Assembly: GCA_000688775.2 (NCBI GenBank)
Contig: CP007628.2
Coordinates: 1,240,001 to 1,304,000 of the forward strand
Length of the DNA stretch: 64,000 bases
Direction of reading: 5' to 3'
Source: Streptococcus sp. VT 162
GTDB lineage: Bacteria > Bacillota > Bacilli > Lactobacillales > Streptococcaceae
Shown one piece after another: positions 27,544 to 35,781 of the stretch; position 1 is the stretch's first letter; each line of letters begins with the position of its first letter. The notes under the pieces are model-generated. The model had not been told where the DNA came from. It was given only the letters and a program-made list of their open reading frames with translations, and did not search any database. Made by a program: the position numbers and the translations under genes.

Positions 27544-28272
27544 ATGAAAACAAATGATATTGTCTATGGCGTCCACGCCGTTACCGAAGCCCTCCTGGCA
27601 AATACTGGAAACAAACTCTACCTCCAAGAAGATCTTCGAGGTAAGAATGTTGAGAAAGTCAAGGAACTGGCTACAGAAAAGAAGGTCTCCATTTCTTGGA
27701 CTTCAAAAAAATCCCTCTCTGAAATGACCGAAGGCGCTGTTCACCAAGGTTTTGTTCTACGAGTGTCCGAATTTGCCTATAGCGAGTTGGAACACATCCT
27801 TGCAAAAACACGTCAAGAGGAAAATCCACTTCTGTTGATTCTGGATGGTCTAACTGACCCCCATAATCTAGGTTCTATCTTAAGGACTGCTGATGCGACC
27901 AATGTTTCAGGCGTCATCATTCCCAAGCACCGTGCTGTCGGTGTAACTCCTGTCGTTGCCAAAACAGCCACAGGTGCTATTGAACACGTACCGATTGCGC
28001 GAGTGACCAACCTCAGTCAAACCCTAGACAAACTCAAGGATGAGGGATTCTGGACCTTTGGAACGGATATGAACGGTACTCCTTGCCACAAGTGGAATAC
28101 AAAAGGGAAAATTGCCCTCATCATCGGAAATGAAGGAAAAGGCATCTCCAGCAACATCAAAAAACAGGTTGATGAAATGATTACCATTCCGATGAATGGG
28201 CATGTTCAAAGCCTTAATGCCAGTGTCGCTGCAGCCATTCTCATGTACGAAGTTTTCCGAAACAGACTATAA
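27544..28272 (+). CDS. rlmB: TrmH-family rRNA 2'-O-methyltransferase (RlmB-like)
   Basis: The 242-residue SPOUT enzyme has an N-terminal L30e-like substrate-binding domain (about 1-75) and a knotted catalytic domain with motif 1 DPHNLGSILRTADA, motif 2 IIGNEGKGIS and motif 3 NGHVQSLNASVAAAILMYE. RlmB methylates G2251 of 23S rRNA. ATG 27544 is favoured because the 11-codon upstream extension covers the promoter. GAGG lies only one base before the ATG, so leaderless initiation is likely. Confidence 0.92.
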   Translation: MKTNDIVYGVHAVTEALLANTGNKLYLQEDLRGKNVEKVKELATEKKVSISWTSKKSLSEMTEGAVHQGFVLRVSEFAYSELEHILAKTRQEENPLLLILDGLTDPHNLGSILRTADATNVSGVIIPKHRAVGVTPVVAKTATGAIEHVPIARVTNLSQTLDKLKDEGFWTFGTDMNGTPCHKWNTKGKIALIIGNEGKGISSNIKKQVDEMITIPMNGHVQSLNASVAAAILMYEVFRNRL

Positions 28273-28307
28273 AAAAGTTTCCAGTCATCTGATTGGAAAC
28301 TTTTTTA
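28273..28307 (+). terminator. Terminator of rlmB
   Basis: AAAAAAGTTTCCAGTCA pairs with TGATTGGAAACTTTTTT around TC, with one G-T wobble. Confidence 0.85.
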
Positions 28308-28311
28308 TGAT

Positions 28312-28495
28312 TATACTCAATGAAAATCAAAGAGCAAACTAGGAAGATAGCTGTAGACAGCTCAAAGCACTGCTTTGAGGTTGTGGATAGAACTGACGAA
28401 GTCAGTACCCATACCTACGGCAAGGTGAAGCTGACGTGGTTTGAAGAGGGCAAGGTGAAGCTGACGTGGTTTGAAGAGATTTTCGAAGTGTATTA
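28312..28495. repeat. BOX element with a duplicated boxA segment
   Basis: The element begins ATACTCAATGAAAATC and ends GATTTTCGAAGTGTA and contains the CTACGGCAAGG...GCTGACG core of boxA, here 184 bp. Within it 30 nt (28419-28448) are repeated exactly at 28449-28478. Its right end supplies the TAA stop codon of trxB. Confidence 0.9.
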
Positions 28496-29404
28496 ACTAT
28501 GTTCTGTAATAAATTTGTATGCTTCTTGACCAGCGATAGCACCATCTCCAACTGCTGTTGTCACTTGGCGAAGGTCTTTATGGCGAACATCCCCAACCGC
28601 AAAGATACCGTCAACAGCCGTCTTCATGTGATTATCTGTCACAATCCAGCCTGCCTGATCTTGAATATTCAAATCTTTAGCAAAATCACTAACAGGGTCC
28701 AAACCGACATAAATAAAGACACCTCCGAAGGCTTGCTCTGTTACTTGACCTGTTTTCACATTTTCAAATACGACAGATTCTACTCGATTTTCACCTTTAA
28801 TTTCCTTAACTACAGAGTCCCAGATAAAGTTGACTTTTTCATTTGCAAAGGCACGGTCTTGCAAAACCTTTTGGGCACGAAGTTCATCGCGACGGTGAAC
28901 AATAGTGACAGTCTTGGCAAAGCGTGTCAAGAAGAGGGCTTCTTCTACCGCTGAATCTCCACCACCGACTACGAGCAAGTCTTGGTCACGGAAGAAAGCT
29001 CCATCACAGACTGCACAATAAGAAACACCGCGACTGTTCAGTTCTTCTTCTCCGGGAACCCCTAAGAGACGGTGTTTTGACCCAGTTGCCACGATGACAG
29101 TACGGGTTTCGTAAACTTGATCATCAGTGATTACCTTCTTATAGTCACCCTTGTCTTCAATATTTTCAACATAGCCATAAAGATGCTCCACTCCAAGGTT
29201 TTCAAGTGGTTCAAACATCTTTTCAGCCAATTCAGGTCCACTGATGTTGGCATAACCTGGATAGTTTTCAATATCAGATGTGTTGTTCATTTGCCCGCCT
29301 GGCAGACCACCTTCAATCAAAGCCACTTTCAGATTGCTGCGAGCGGCATATAAGGCAGCGGTCATTCCCGCAGGTCCAGCACCGACAATAATCGTATCGT
29401 ACAT
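28493..29404 (-). CDS. trxB: Thioredoxin-disulfide reductase
   Basis: The 303-residue FAD/NADPH enzyme keeps thioredoxin reduced. GAGPAGMTAALYAAR binds FAD, CAVC is the redox pair, and VVGGGDSAVEEA binds NADPH. AAGGAAT precedes the ATG. The promoter on the minus strand is TTGCGT (29461-29466), 17 bp, TAGAAT (29438-29443). The C terminus ends exactly at a BOX element, which contributes the stop codon. Confidence 0.96.
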   Translation of the reverse strand: MYDTIIVGAGPAGMTAALYAARSNLKVALIEGGLPGGQMNNTSDIENYPGYANISGPELAEKMFEPLENLGVEHLYGYVENIEDKGDYKKVITDDQVYETRTVIVATGSKHRLLGVPGEEELNSRGVSYCAVCDGAFFRDQDLLVVGGGDSAVEEALFLTRFAKTVTIVHRRDELRAQKVLQDRAFANEKVNFIWDSVVKEIKGENRVESVVFENVKTGQVTEQAFGGVFIYVGLDPVSDFAKDLNIQDQAGWIVTDNHMKTAVDGIFAVGDVRHKDLRQVTTAVGDGAIAGQEAYKFITEHS

Positions 29405-29469
29405 TTCGATTCCTTCTTTCTTGTTGTAACTATCTTTATTCTAACTCATTCTTGCTAGCCACGCAAGGA

Positions 29470-29694
29470 TTATGCCTTGAAAACCAAGAGCAAACTCATG
29501 ACGGCAAAGGATAACACCGGAACGACCAAAACTCCAATCATAATCATATCATAGAGATGAGCTTGGCGAGCTTTGGCTGTCTTGTCCACACCAGACATGG
29601 CTCTCAATCCGATCCAAATCCCCAGAAAAATCACGACAAGGATGGTCGTTAAGATCAAACTCTCGAAATATAAAGAAAATAAATGCAGTAGCAT
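29470..29694 (-). CDS. Small two-helix membrane protein (DUF4059 type)
   Basis: The 74-residue protein has two membrane segments (about 12-32 and 49-70) joined by a basic loop. Proteins of this kind are found beside trxB and the amino-acid ABC transporter in streptococci and are of unknown function. Its own promoter with TGATATAAT (minus strand, -10 at 29766-29771) abuts the stop of the ATPase gene. Its leader contains a 13-bp hairpin (29727-29739 with 29743-29755). Confidence 0.75.
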   Translation of the reverse strand: MLLHLFSLYFESLILTTILVVIFLGIWIGLRAMSGVDKTAKARQAHLYDMIMIGVLVVPVLSFAVMSLLLVFKA

Positions 29695-29771
29695 GATCTC
29701 TCTCGTTTCTATCTTTTTTAAAGAGTAAACTCAGCTAGTCCAACTAACTGAGTTTTCCTTTTTCTATTATA

Positions 29772-30515
29772 TCAAATATAAGTCCGTTTGTAACTAGCAA
29801 AGAATTCTTTTGTTCGTTCTTCTTTCGGATGATTGATGATTTCATCCGGTGTGCCAGACTCGATAATTTTCCCTTTATCTAGGAATAAAACCTTGTCTGC
29901 CACTTGGGCTACAAAAGACATATCGTGACTGACCAAAATCATGGTCTGACCTGACTTGGCAGCATCTGCAATAGACTTTTCCACTTCTCCGACCAATTCT
30001 GGATCAAGAGCTGATGTTGGTTCGTCCAAGAGCAAGACATCTGGTTTCATAGCAAGCGCACGCGCAAGGGCAACCCGTTGCTTTTGTCCACCTGATAAGT
30101 GGCGAGGATAATGGTTTTCACGGTCAGAAAGACCAACCTTGGCCAACTCTTCCTTAGCGATTTTTGTTGCTTCATCGTTCGATAATTTCTTAACGACAAC
30201 CAAACCTTCCTTGACATTGTCAAGAGCTGTTCGGCGTTCAAACAAATTAAACTGTTGGAAAACCATAGACAACTTGCGACGAAGGGTTAGAATCTCTTCT
30301 TGGCTAATCTTAGAAAAATCAACTTTAAAATTGTCAATCTGAATCGTTCCACTATCTGGAGTTTCAAGGTAGTTCAAACTACGAAGAAAGGTTGATTTCC
30401 CAGCTCCAGATGAACCAATCAAAGCCACTACTTCTCCCTTTTGAATATCCAGGTCCAGATGATCCAAGACAGTCTGTCCTGAAAAGGATTTGCTTAAATT
30501 CGAAATCTTAATCAT
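29772..30515 (-). CDS. glnQ: Polar amino-acid ABC transporter ATP-binding protein
   Basis: The 247-residue ATPase of the PAAT family has GSSGAGKST, the signature LSGGQKQR, DEPTSALD and the H-loop LVSHD. It powers uptake of glutamine, cystine or another polar amino acid. Its ATG overlaps the permease stop by one base (TAATG). Gene symbol is by family resemblance; the substrate is not shown. Confidence 0.88.
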   Translation of the reverse strand: MIKISNLSKSFSGQTVLDHLDLDIQKGEVVALIGSSGAGKSTFLRSLNYLETPDSGTIQIDNFKVDFSKISQEEILTLRRKLSMVFQQFNLFERRTALDNVKEGLVVVKKLSNDEATKIAKEELAKVGLSDRENHYPRHLSGGQKQRVALARALAMKPDVLLLDEPTSALDPELVGEVEKSIADAAKSGQTMILVSHDMSFVAQVADKVLFLDKGKIIESGTPDEIINHPKEERTKEFFASYKRTYI

Positions 30516-31315
30516 TAACGAAGGTCCCCTTTCACATCTGTAGATACTGTATCAGGTGCAGAAATAGCCATTTTTCTCTCGATGAAACGGCCGAGGCTTT
30601 CAATTCCGATATTGACTACCCAATAAACAAGGGCAACGGAGATGAAACGTTCAAAATAGCGATAATCGGCTCCACCCAAAATTTGAGCCTGAGCAAAGAC
30701 TTCCACAACCCCCGCACTAAAGGCTAGAGAAGTTCCCTTAGTCAAACCGATAAGGGAGTTAATCAAAGTCGGTGTCGCTACCACCGCTGCATTTGGAATA
30801 ATCACACGACGATAAACTTGTGCTCGTGTCATGCCCAAACTGCGTGCCGCCTCAATTTCACCTGGATTAACAGAAAGGATGGCCGCACGAATCGTTTCAC
30901 TTGCATAAGCCGCCTCATTAAAAGCAAAGGCCACAATCGCAAAAAGCGCTGCTGGAATCGCATTGATATTGAGACCAGTTCCCCATTGTTGGTTGATAGC
31001 TTTCAGTGCCAAAGGAATTCCGTAGTAGGTCAACATAAGTTGGACTAGGATTGGGGTACCTTTTAAGAAGCTGACGAAAAAGGCCTGCAAAGGATATAAA
31101 ATCTTAACACGATTGATCTTAACAATGGCAAAAATCAAGGCAAGTAGCAAACCAAAGAGTGCACCTCCAAGAGTCAACATCAAGGTTGTAGGCAGTTGTT
31201 GGACAATTCTTGGAATTCCATCAAAGACCGAACGCAAACTAAAGAGCTTACCATCCGGAATGAGTTGCATCAAACTTTGGTACCAATCTGATGCTAAAAA
31301 TGTTGTAACAGTCAT
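30515..31315 (-). CDS. Polar amino-acid ABC transporter permease
   Basis: The 266-residue protein is a His/Glu/Gln/Arg-type permease with about five membrane segments and the ATPase-contact loop EAARSLGMTRAQVYRRVIIPNA. AGGAGAGGA precedes the ATG. No substrate-binding lipoprotein is encoded next to it, so the binding protein must come from elsewhere in the genome. The promoter shows TGATAGAAT on the minus strand near 31347. Confidence 0.9.
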   Translation of the reverse strand: MTVTTFLASDWYQSLMQLIPDGKLFSLRSVFDGIPRIVQQLPTTLMLTLGGALFGLLLALIFAIVKINRVKILYPLQAFFVSFLKGTPILVQLMLTYYGIPLALKAINQQWGTGLNINAIPAALFAIVAFAFNEAAYASETIRAAILSVNPGEIEAARSLGMTRAQVYRRVIIPNAAVVATPTLINSLIGLTKGTSLAFSAGVVEVFAQAQILGGADYRYFERFISVALVYWVVNIGIESLGRFIERKMAISAPDTVSTDVKGDLR

Positions 31316-31475
31316 AAAAACATCCTCTCCTGATAATGATTCATTCTATCATACTTCTGCTCGCAAGCAAATTATTTGCTACGGGCGGGCTACTAAGACT
31401 TTGTCTATCTTCTAGTTTATCACACTTTAAAACAGGGAGGCTATATATTTTACCTATCAAGGAGATAAATAAAAA

Positions 31476-31832
31476 CTATCTCAAACCTAAGTTCTCATAG
31501 GTCTTTCTATAGCCAATTTGTTTAACAGCACCATTCTCCACCAAAATTGGACGTTTCAATAACATGCCATCACTCGCTAGAAGCTTGGCTGCTTCTTGTT
31601 TTGACAAACTTCCCACCTTATCTTTCAAGCCCAGTTCACGGTATTTAATCCCGCTGGTATTGAAAAATTGTTTCACTTCAAAACCGGAAGTTTCCAACCA
31701 GTTCAAAATCACGTCTTCACTTGGTGTTTCTTCTACGATGTGGACAGCTTGGTATTCCAGTCCAAGTTGATCCAATTCATTTTTTGCTTTCTTACAAGTT
31801 GAACATTTTGGGTATTCGATAAATTCTAACAT
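31476..31832 (-). CDS. ArsC/Spx-family thioredoxin-fold protein
   Basis: The 118-residue protein has an N-terminal CSTC (Cys10 and Cys13) and the ArsC-like insert with KRPILVE near the C terminus. It resembles YusI-type arsenate-reductase-like proteins. It lacks the RPI-based RNA polymerase contact set needed to call it Spx with confidence. It lies 12 bp downstream of the ogt gene and is probably co-transcribed with it. Confidence 0.82.
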   Translation of the reverse strand: MLEFIEYPKCSTCKKAKNELDQLGLEYQAVHIVEETPSEDVILNWLETSGFEVKQFFNTSGIKYRELGLKDKVGSLSKQEAAKLLASDGMLLKRPILVENGAVKQIGYRKTYENLGLR

Positions 31833-31844
31833 CTTCTTTTCTTT

Positions 31845-32360
31845 CTATTTTTTATTTTCTTGAAATGCTGCACCTTCATGTTGCAAGAGCCAGGCTTTCT
31901 TTTCGACTCCAGATGCATAGCCTGTCAAGCGATTGCCTGACCCCAGCACACGATGACAGGGTACGAGGATGGACCAAGGATTACGCCCCACTGCTCCGCC
32001 GATAGCTTGGGCAGAAGCTACTTGCAAGTCTTGAGCTATTTGTCCGTAAGTTACTGTTTGACCATAAGGAATGGCCTGTAAGTAAGTCCAGACTCGCTTT
32101 TCAAAATCCGTTCCAATGGGAGCCAGAGGTAAGGAAGACAAATCTTGAGCACATCCATCAAAGTAAGTATCTAAATAGGAAATAACCTGGTCTAGGACAG
32201 GATGTTTCTTAACTACTTCTATACTATCTCCAGCGATTCCCCTCTCAAAATGAGTTTGGTCCTGTACCCAAATTCCATACAGATATTGCTTGTCAGCAAC
32301 TAAGGATAAGGTCCCAATTGGCGACGGGTAGAGCATTTTTGCGTACTTATTTTGCTTCAT
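31845..32360 (-). CDS. ogt: Methylated-DNA--[protein]-cysteine S-methyltransferase
   Basis: The 171-residue suicide enzyme moves the methyl group from O6-methylguanine in DNA to its own cysteine. The active site is LVPCHRVLGSGN, preceded by the helix-turn-helix GQIAQDLQVASAQAIGGAVGRNP region. Its start overlaps the acetyltransferase stop (ATGA), so the two genes are translationally coupled. Confidence 0.94.
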   Translation of the reverse strand: MKQNKYAKMLYPSPIGTLSLVADKQYLYGIWVQDQTHFERGIAGDSIEVVKKHPVLDQVISYLDTYFDGCAQDLSSLPLAPIGTDFEKRVWTYLQAIPYGQTVTYGQIAQDLQVASAQAIGGAVGRNPWSILVPCHRVLGSGNRLTGYASGVEKKAWLLQHEGAAFQENKK

Positions 32361-32851
32361 TTTTTTAATTTCTGATAGGCCAAACGTTCCCCATCAACTG
32401 GAACCTTACCAACCTGTTGGAAGCCTAGCTTTTCAAAGATATGCTGCATGGCCTTGTTTTGTGCATGCGTATCTGAACGAAAATCTAGATAATCAAAACC
32501 TTCAATCAAGCCTTCTAGGAAAGTCTGAGCAACACCTTGTCCTTGGACATCTGCTGCCACAGCGATACGGTGAAAGACCAGATATTCTGATTCTCCCCCC
32601 TGCCAACTCCCTTCATAAATGGCTTCATAGGCTTCCTCTGGGCTCTTGGTCACAGCAGCATAGGCTAGCAGTTCTCCTTCTTCCAAGGCCACATAAGCTT
32701 GACCTGAGATGATATCATCGATAATGATGTCGGCATTTGGATAGCCATTTTGCCACTGGTCGCTACCAGACTTGGCTAAGCACTTTTTGGCATCCTCCAT
32801 CACCTGCATAATCGCATCTACTTCGTTTGGAAAAGCTAAACGAATCTCCAT
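32357..32851 (-). CDS. GNAT-family N-acetyltransferase
   Basis: The 164-residue protein has the GNAT acetyl-CoA loop IAVAADVQGQGVAQTFLEG and a C-terminal EKLGFQQVGK strand. The substrate is unknown. It is the first gene of a three-gene unit with ogt and the ArsC-like gene. AGGGGAAA precedes the ATG. Confidence 0.87.
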   Translation of the reverse strand: MEIRLAFPNEVDAIMQVMEDAKKCLAKSGSDQWQNGYPNADIIIDDIISGQAYVALEEGELLAYAAVTKSPEEAYEAIYEGSWQGGESEYLVFHRIAVAADVQGQGVAQTFLEGLIEGFDYLDFRSDTHAQNKAMQHIFEKLGFQQVGKVPVDGERLAYQKLKK

Positions 32852-32922
32852 CTTTTCCCCTCATTTCTAACTATTTTCTCTCATCATAGCATAATTTAAA
32901 GCTTTCTACAAGCAGTTGAAAC

Positions 32923-32951
32923 TTGACTTTTGTTTTTTATTATTTTATAAT
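32923..32951 (+). promoter_or_regulatory. Promoter of the DUF1836-hemolysin III operon
   Basis: TTGACT (32923-32928), 17 bp, perfect TATAAT (32946-32951). Confidence 0.8.
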
Positions 32952-32969
32952 CTAGTTATCAAAACTAGA
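32951..32969. promoter_or_regulatory. Candidate operator palindrome at the DUF1836 promoter
   Basis: TCTAGTT (32951-32957) and AACTAGA (32963-32969) form a 7-bp inverted repeat with a 5-bp spacer. It overlaps the last base of the -10 and the transcription start, where a bound repressor would block transcription. The HTH-type protein encoded just downstream is the obvious candidate ligand. Confidence 0.5.
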
Positions 32970-32985
32970 TAAAAAGGAGTTGGAA

Positions 32986-33432
32986 ATGAATTCTGACTTT
33001 TCCTACCCAAAATGGGAAGACATTCCAAATATTGACCTCTATCTGGATCAGGTTTTGCTTTATGTCAATCAAGTCTGTGCCCCTATTTCTCCAGATAAAG
33101 AAAAGGGCCTGACCGCATCCATGGTCAATAACTATGTCAAACACGGTTACCTGACAAAGCCTGACAAGAAAAAATACCAACGCAAACAGATTGCCCGTTT
33201 GATTGCCATCACCACTCTAAAGTCTGTCTTTTCGATTCAAGAAATCGCTCAGACCCTCAATACTCTGCAAACTCAAGCGAGCTCAGACCAGCTCTACGAT
33301 GCTTTTGTAGACTACATGAACCATGGGATTGATCCAGAAAATCCTATCATCCAAACTAGCTGTCAAACGGTTAAACTCTATCATCAAACTCTAGACTTAA
33401 TCCTTATCAAAGAAGAGGAGGAAATCCAATGA
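32986..33432 (+). CDS. DUF1836 family HTH-like protein
   Basis: The 148-residue protein belongs to the DUF1836 family, whose N-terminal half resembles MerR-type winged helices (here about residues 25-90, with MVNNYVKHGYL and ARLIAITTLKSVFSIQEIAQTL). It is probably a DNA-binding regulator. ATG 32986 has AAAGGAG at 6-nt spacing, better than the TTG two codons earlier. Its stop overlaps the hemolysin III start (ATGA), and its promoter carries a palindrome. Confidence 0.85.
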   Translation: MNSDFSYPKWEDIPNIDLYLDQVLLYVNQVCAPISPDKEKGLTASMVNNYVKHGYLTKPDKKKYQRKQIARLIAITTLKSVFSIQEIAQTLNTLQTQASSDQLYDAFVDYMNHGIDPENPIIQTSCQTVKLYHQTLDLILIKEEEEIQ

Positions 33433-34076
33433 ATACCAGTTTAAAACTCAGTAAAAAACTCAGTTTTGGAGAGGAGATTGCCAATAGCGTGACCCATGCT
33501 GTGGGTGCGGTTATCATGCTCATCCTACTCCCCATTTCATCCACCTATAGTTATGAAGCACACGGATTTTTATCATCTTTTGGCGTTTCTATCTTTGTTA
33601 TCAGTCTCTTTCTCATGTTCCTCTCATCAACCATTTACCACTCTATGGCCTACGGTTCGACCCACAAATACGTCTTGCGAATCATCGACCATTCTATGAT
33701 TTACGTGGCTATCGCAGGCTCTTATACGCCGGTTGTATTGACTTTGATGAATAACTGGTTTGGCTATCTCATTATTGCCATTCAGTGGGGAACGACCATC
33801 TTTGGCATCCTTTATAAAATCTTTGCTAAAAAGGTCAATGAGAAATTCAGCCTTGCCCTTTACCTGATCATGGGCTGGTTGGTTCTGGCTATCATTCCTG
33901 CCATTATCAGTCAAACAACGCCAATTTTCTGGAGTCTTATGGTAACTGGTGGACTCTGTTATACAGTTGGAGCTGGATTTTACGCTAAGAAAAAACCTTA
34001 TTTCCACATGATCTGGCATCTCTTTATCTTAGCGGCATCTGCACTCCAATACATCGCCATTGTTTATTACATGTAA
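33429..34076 (+). CDS. Hemolysin III family membrane protein (PAQR-like)
   Basis: The 215-residue protein has seven membrane segments and the conserved family polar residues SSTIYHS, DHSMIYVAIAGSYTP and HMIWHLFIL, which form the zinc-hydrolase-like site of PAQR/HlyIII proteins. Despite its name, a haemolytic role is shown for few members; some act in membrane lipid balance. It is co-translated with the DUF1836 regulator. Confidence 0.88.
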   Translation: MNTSLKLSKKLSFGEEIANSVTHAVGAVIMLILLPISSTYSYEAHGFLSSFGVSIFVISLFLMFLSSTIYHSMAYGSTHKYVLRIIDHSMIYVAIAGSYTPVVLTLMNNWFGYLIIAIQWGTTIFGILYKIFAKKVNEKFSLALYLIMGWLVLAIIPAIISQTTPIFWSLMVTGGLCYTVGAGFYAKKKPYFHMIWHLFILAASALQYIAIVYYM

Positions 34077-34106
34077 AAAGTTGAGAATCTTTTCTCAACT
34101 TTTTTC
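34075..34106. terminator. Bidirectional terminator overlapping the pdxT stop codon
   Basis: AAAAAGTTGAGAA pairs with TTCTCAACTTTTT around TCTT. The right arm includes the pdxT stop codon (34095-34097). Confidence 0.85.
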
Positions 34107-34676
34107 TTTACACATATTGATAAAGTACTGGTGCAAGCCAACATCATCTGTCAATTCTGGATGAAAAGAAGTTACCAGCATATTTTTTTCTTGCGCAGCA
34201 ACGATTTGATCATCAACTGTTGCTAGAATTTCTACACCCTCTCCAACACTGCTGATAATCGGTCCACGGATAAAAGTCATGGGAATCTGACCGACTCCCT
34301 TACATTCTGCCTCTGTATAGAAGCTTCCTAGTTGGCGCCCATAAGCATTGCGCTCAACCACTATATCCATGGTTCCAAGATGACTTTCTTCCTGAGAAGT
34401 GATTTCCTTAGCCAGCAAAATCAAACCGGCGCAGGTTCCAAAGACTGGGAGTCCAGATAAAATAGCTTCTCGGATGGGAAGCAGCATCTGCTGGTCACGC
34501 AAGAGCTTGCCCATGGTTGTAGACTCCCCACCAGGTAATATCAAACCCGCCAAGTCACTCTGATGTTTCTGAAAATCATCTAAATTTCTGATTTGGACAC
34601 TAGCGACTCCTAGTTTATCTAGCACTTTTTCATGTTCTGCAAAGGCACCCTGCAAGGCCAATATTCCAATTTTCAT
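34095..34676 (-). CDS. pdxT: Pyridoxal 5'-phosphate synthase glutaminase subunit PdxT
   Basis: The 193-residue class I glutaminase releases ammonia from glutamine for PdxS. The nucleophile is in FGTCAGL (Cys79) and the His-Glu pair in [13 protein letters not shown] forms the oxyanion region. It starts immediately after the pdxS stop codon. Confidence 0.96.
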   Translation of the reverse strand: MKIGILALQGAFAEHEKVLDKLGVASVQIRNLDDFQKHQSDLAGLILPGGESTTMGKLLRDQQMLLPIREAILSGLPVFGTCAGLILLAKEITSQEESHLGTMDIVVERNAYGRQLGSFYTEAECKGVGQIPMTFIRGPIISSVGEGVEILATVDDQIVAAQEKNMLVTSFHPELTDDVGLHQYFINMCKEKS

Positions 34677-35552
34677 CTATTTTCCTCGCTCTGCCATGAG
34701 AATTTGAATTTCACTCTCATTGATACCAACCATGGCTTCCCCTAGGTCTTCAGAGATTTGAGCCAGAATTTGAGGATTTTGGTAGTTGGTTACGGCTTTG
34801 ACAATAGCACTTGCTCGTTTAACAGGGTCGCCTGACTTGAAAATACCTGAACCGACAAAGACACCCTCTGCCCCCAATTGCATCATCAGCGCAGCATCTG
34901 CTGGCGTTGCCACACCTCCAGCTGCAAAGTTAACAACTGGTAATTTTCCATGTTCATGGACGTATTGGACCAATTCAACAGGGACTTGCAAGTCCTTGGC
35001 AGCCACATAAAGTTCATCCTCACGGAGATTTTGAATGCGACGGATTTCTTGATTCATCATGCGCATATGGCGAACGGCTTGAACAATGTCACCTGTACCC
35101 GGTTCTCCTTTTGTCCGAATCATGGAAGCTCCTTCAGCGATACGACGCAAGGCTTCACCCAAATCCTTAGCTCCACAAACAAAAGGAACTTGAAATTCTT
35201 TCTTATCTACATGGAAACGATCGTCTGCTGGAGACAGTACTTCACTCTCATCGATATAGTCAATCTCAATAGCCTCTAAAATCTGAGCTTCAACAAAATG
35301 CCCAATTCTGACCTTGGCCATCACTGGAATGCTGACCGCTTCTTGGATTTCCTTAATCATCTTTGGATCACTCATACGGGAAACTCCACCAGCTGCACGA
35401 ATATCAGCTGGAATCCGCTCCAACGCCATAACAGCTGCCGCACCAGCAGCCTCTGCGATACGAGCCTGTTCAGGGTTCTGAACGTCCATGATAACCCCAC
35501 CTTTGAGCATCTGTGCCAAGTTTTTATTTAGTTCATAACGATTTTCAGTCAT
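34677..35552 (-). CDS. pdxS: Pyridoxal 5'-phosphate synthase subunit PdxS
   Basis: The 291-residue synthase makes PLP from ribose 5-phosphate, glyceraldehyde 3-phosphate and ammonia. The catalytic lysines lie in [10 protein letters not shown] and [12 protein letters not shown]. The 12-mer of PdxS binds PdxT. GAGGAT precedes the ATG. The PLP supply is relevant to the cysteine desulfurase elsewhere in the window. Confidence 0.97.
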   Translation of the reverse strand: MTENRYELNKNLAQMLKGGVIMDVQNPEQARIAEAAGAAAVMALERIPADIRAAGGVSRMSDPKMIKEIQEAVSIPVMAKVRIGHFVEAQILEAIEIDYIDESEVLSPADDRFHVDKKEFQVPFVCGAKDLGEALRRIAEGASMIRTKGEPGTGDIVQAVRHMRMMNQEIRRIQNLREDELYVAAKDLQVPVELVQYVHEHGKLPVVNFAAGGVATPADAALMMQLGAEGVFVGSGIFKSGDPVKRASAIVKAVTNYQNPQILAQISEDLGEAMVGINESEIQILMAERGK

Positions 35553-35654
35553 TTCTTAATCCTCATCATTTGTATTGGTAGCTACCATTTCATTTTAAGC
35601 CAGATTAGAATGAAGTACAAGATAAAAAAAGGATAATTGTATGGGTACAGATTG

Positions 35655-35732
35655 ATACTCAATGAAAATCAAAGAGCAAACTAGGAAGCTAGGCGAAGCT
35701 GACGTGGTTTGAAGAGATTTTCGAAGAGTATA
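35655..35732. repeat. Short BOX element between pdxS and nox
   Basis: The 78-bp element begins ATACTCAATGAAAATC and ends GATTTTCGAAGAGTATAA with the boxA core GCTGACGTGG. It lacks the boxB segment. Its ends are inverted repeats. Confidence 0.88.
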
Positions 35733-35736
35733 ACTA

Positions 35737-35775
35737 AAAAACTATCTGACCTTAACTTAAGGCCAGATAGTTCAT
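35737..35775 (-). terminator. Terminator of nox
   Basis: A long hairpin built on AACTATCTG and CAGATAGTT with CCTTAA and TTAAGG inside, then a T run on the minus strand. Confidence 0.85.
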
Positions 35776-35781
35776 CAAATT

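Noticed and set aside
31476..31832. Calling the ArsC-like protein Spx
   Set aside because: It has the CxxC and fold features of both groups but not enough of the polymerase-contact features to separate Spx from YusI-like proteins.
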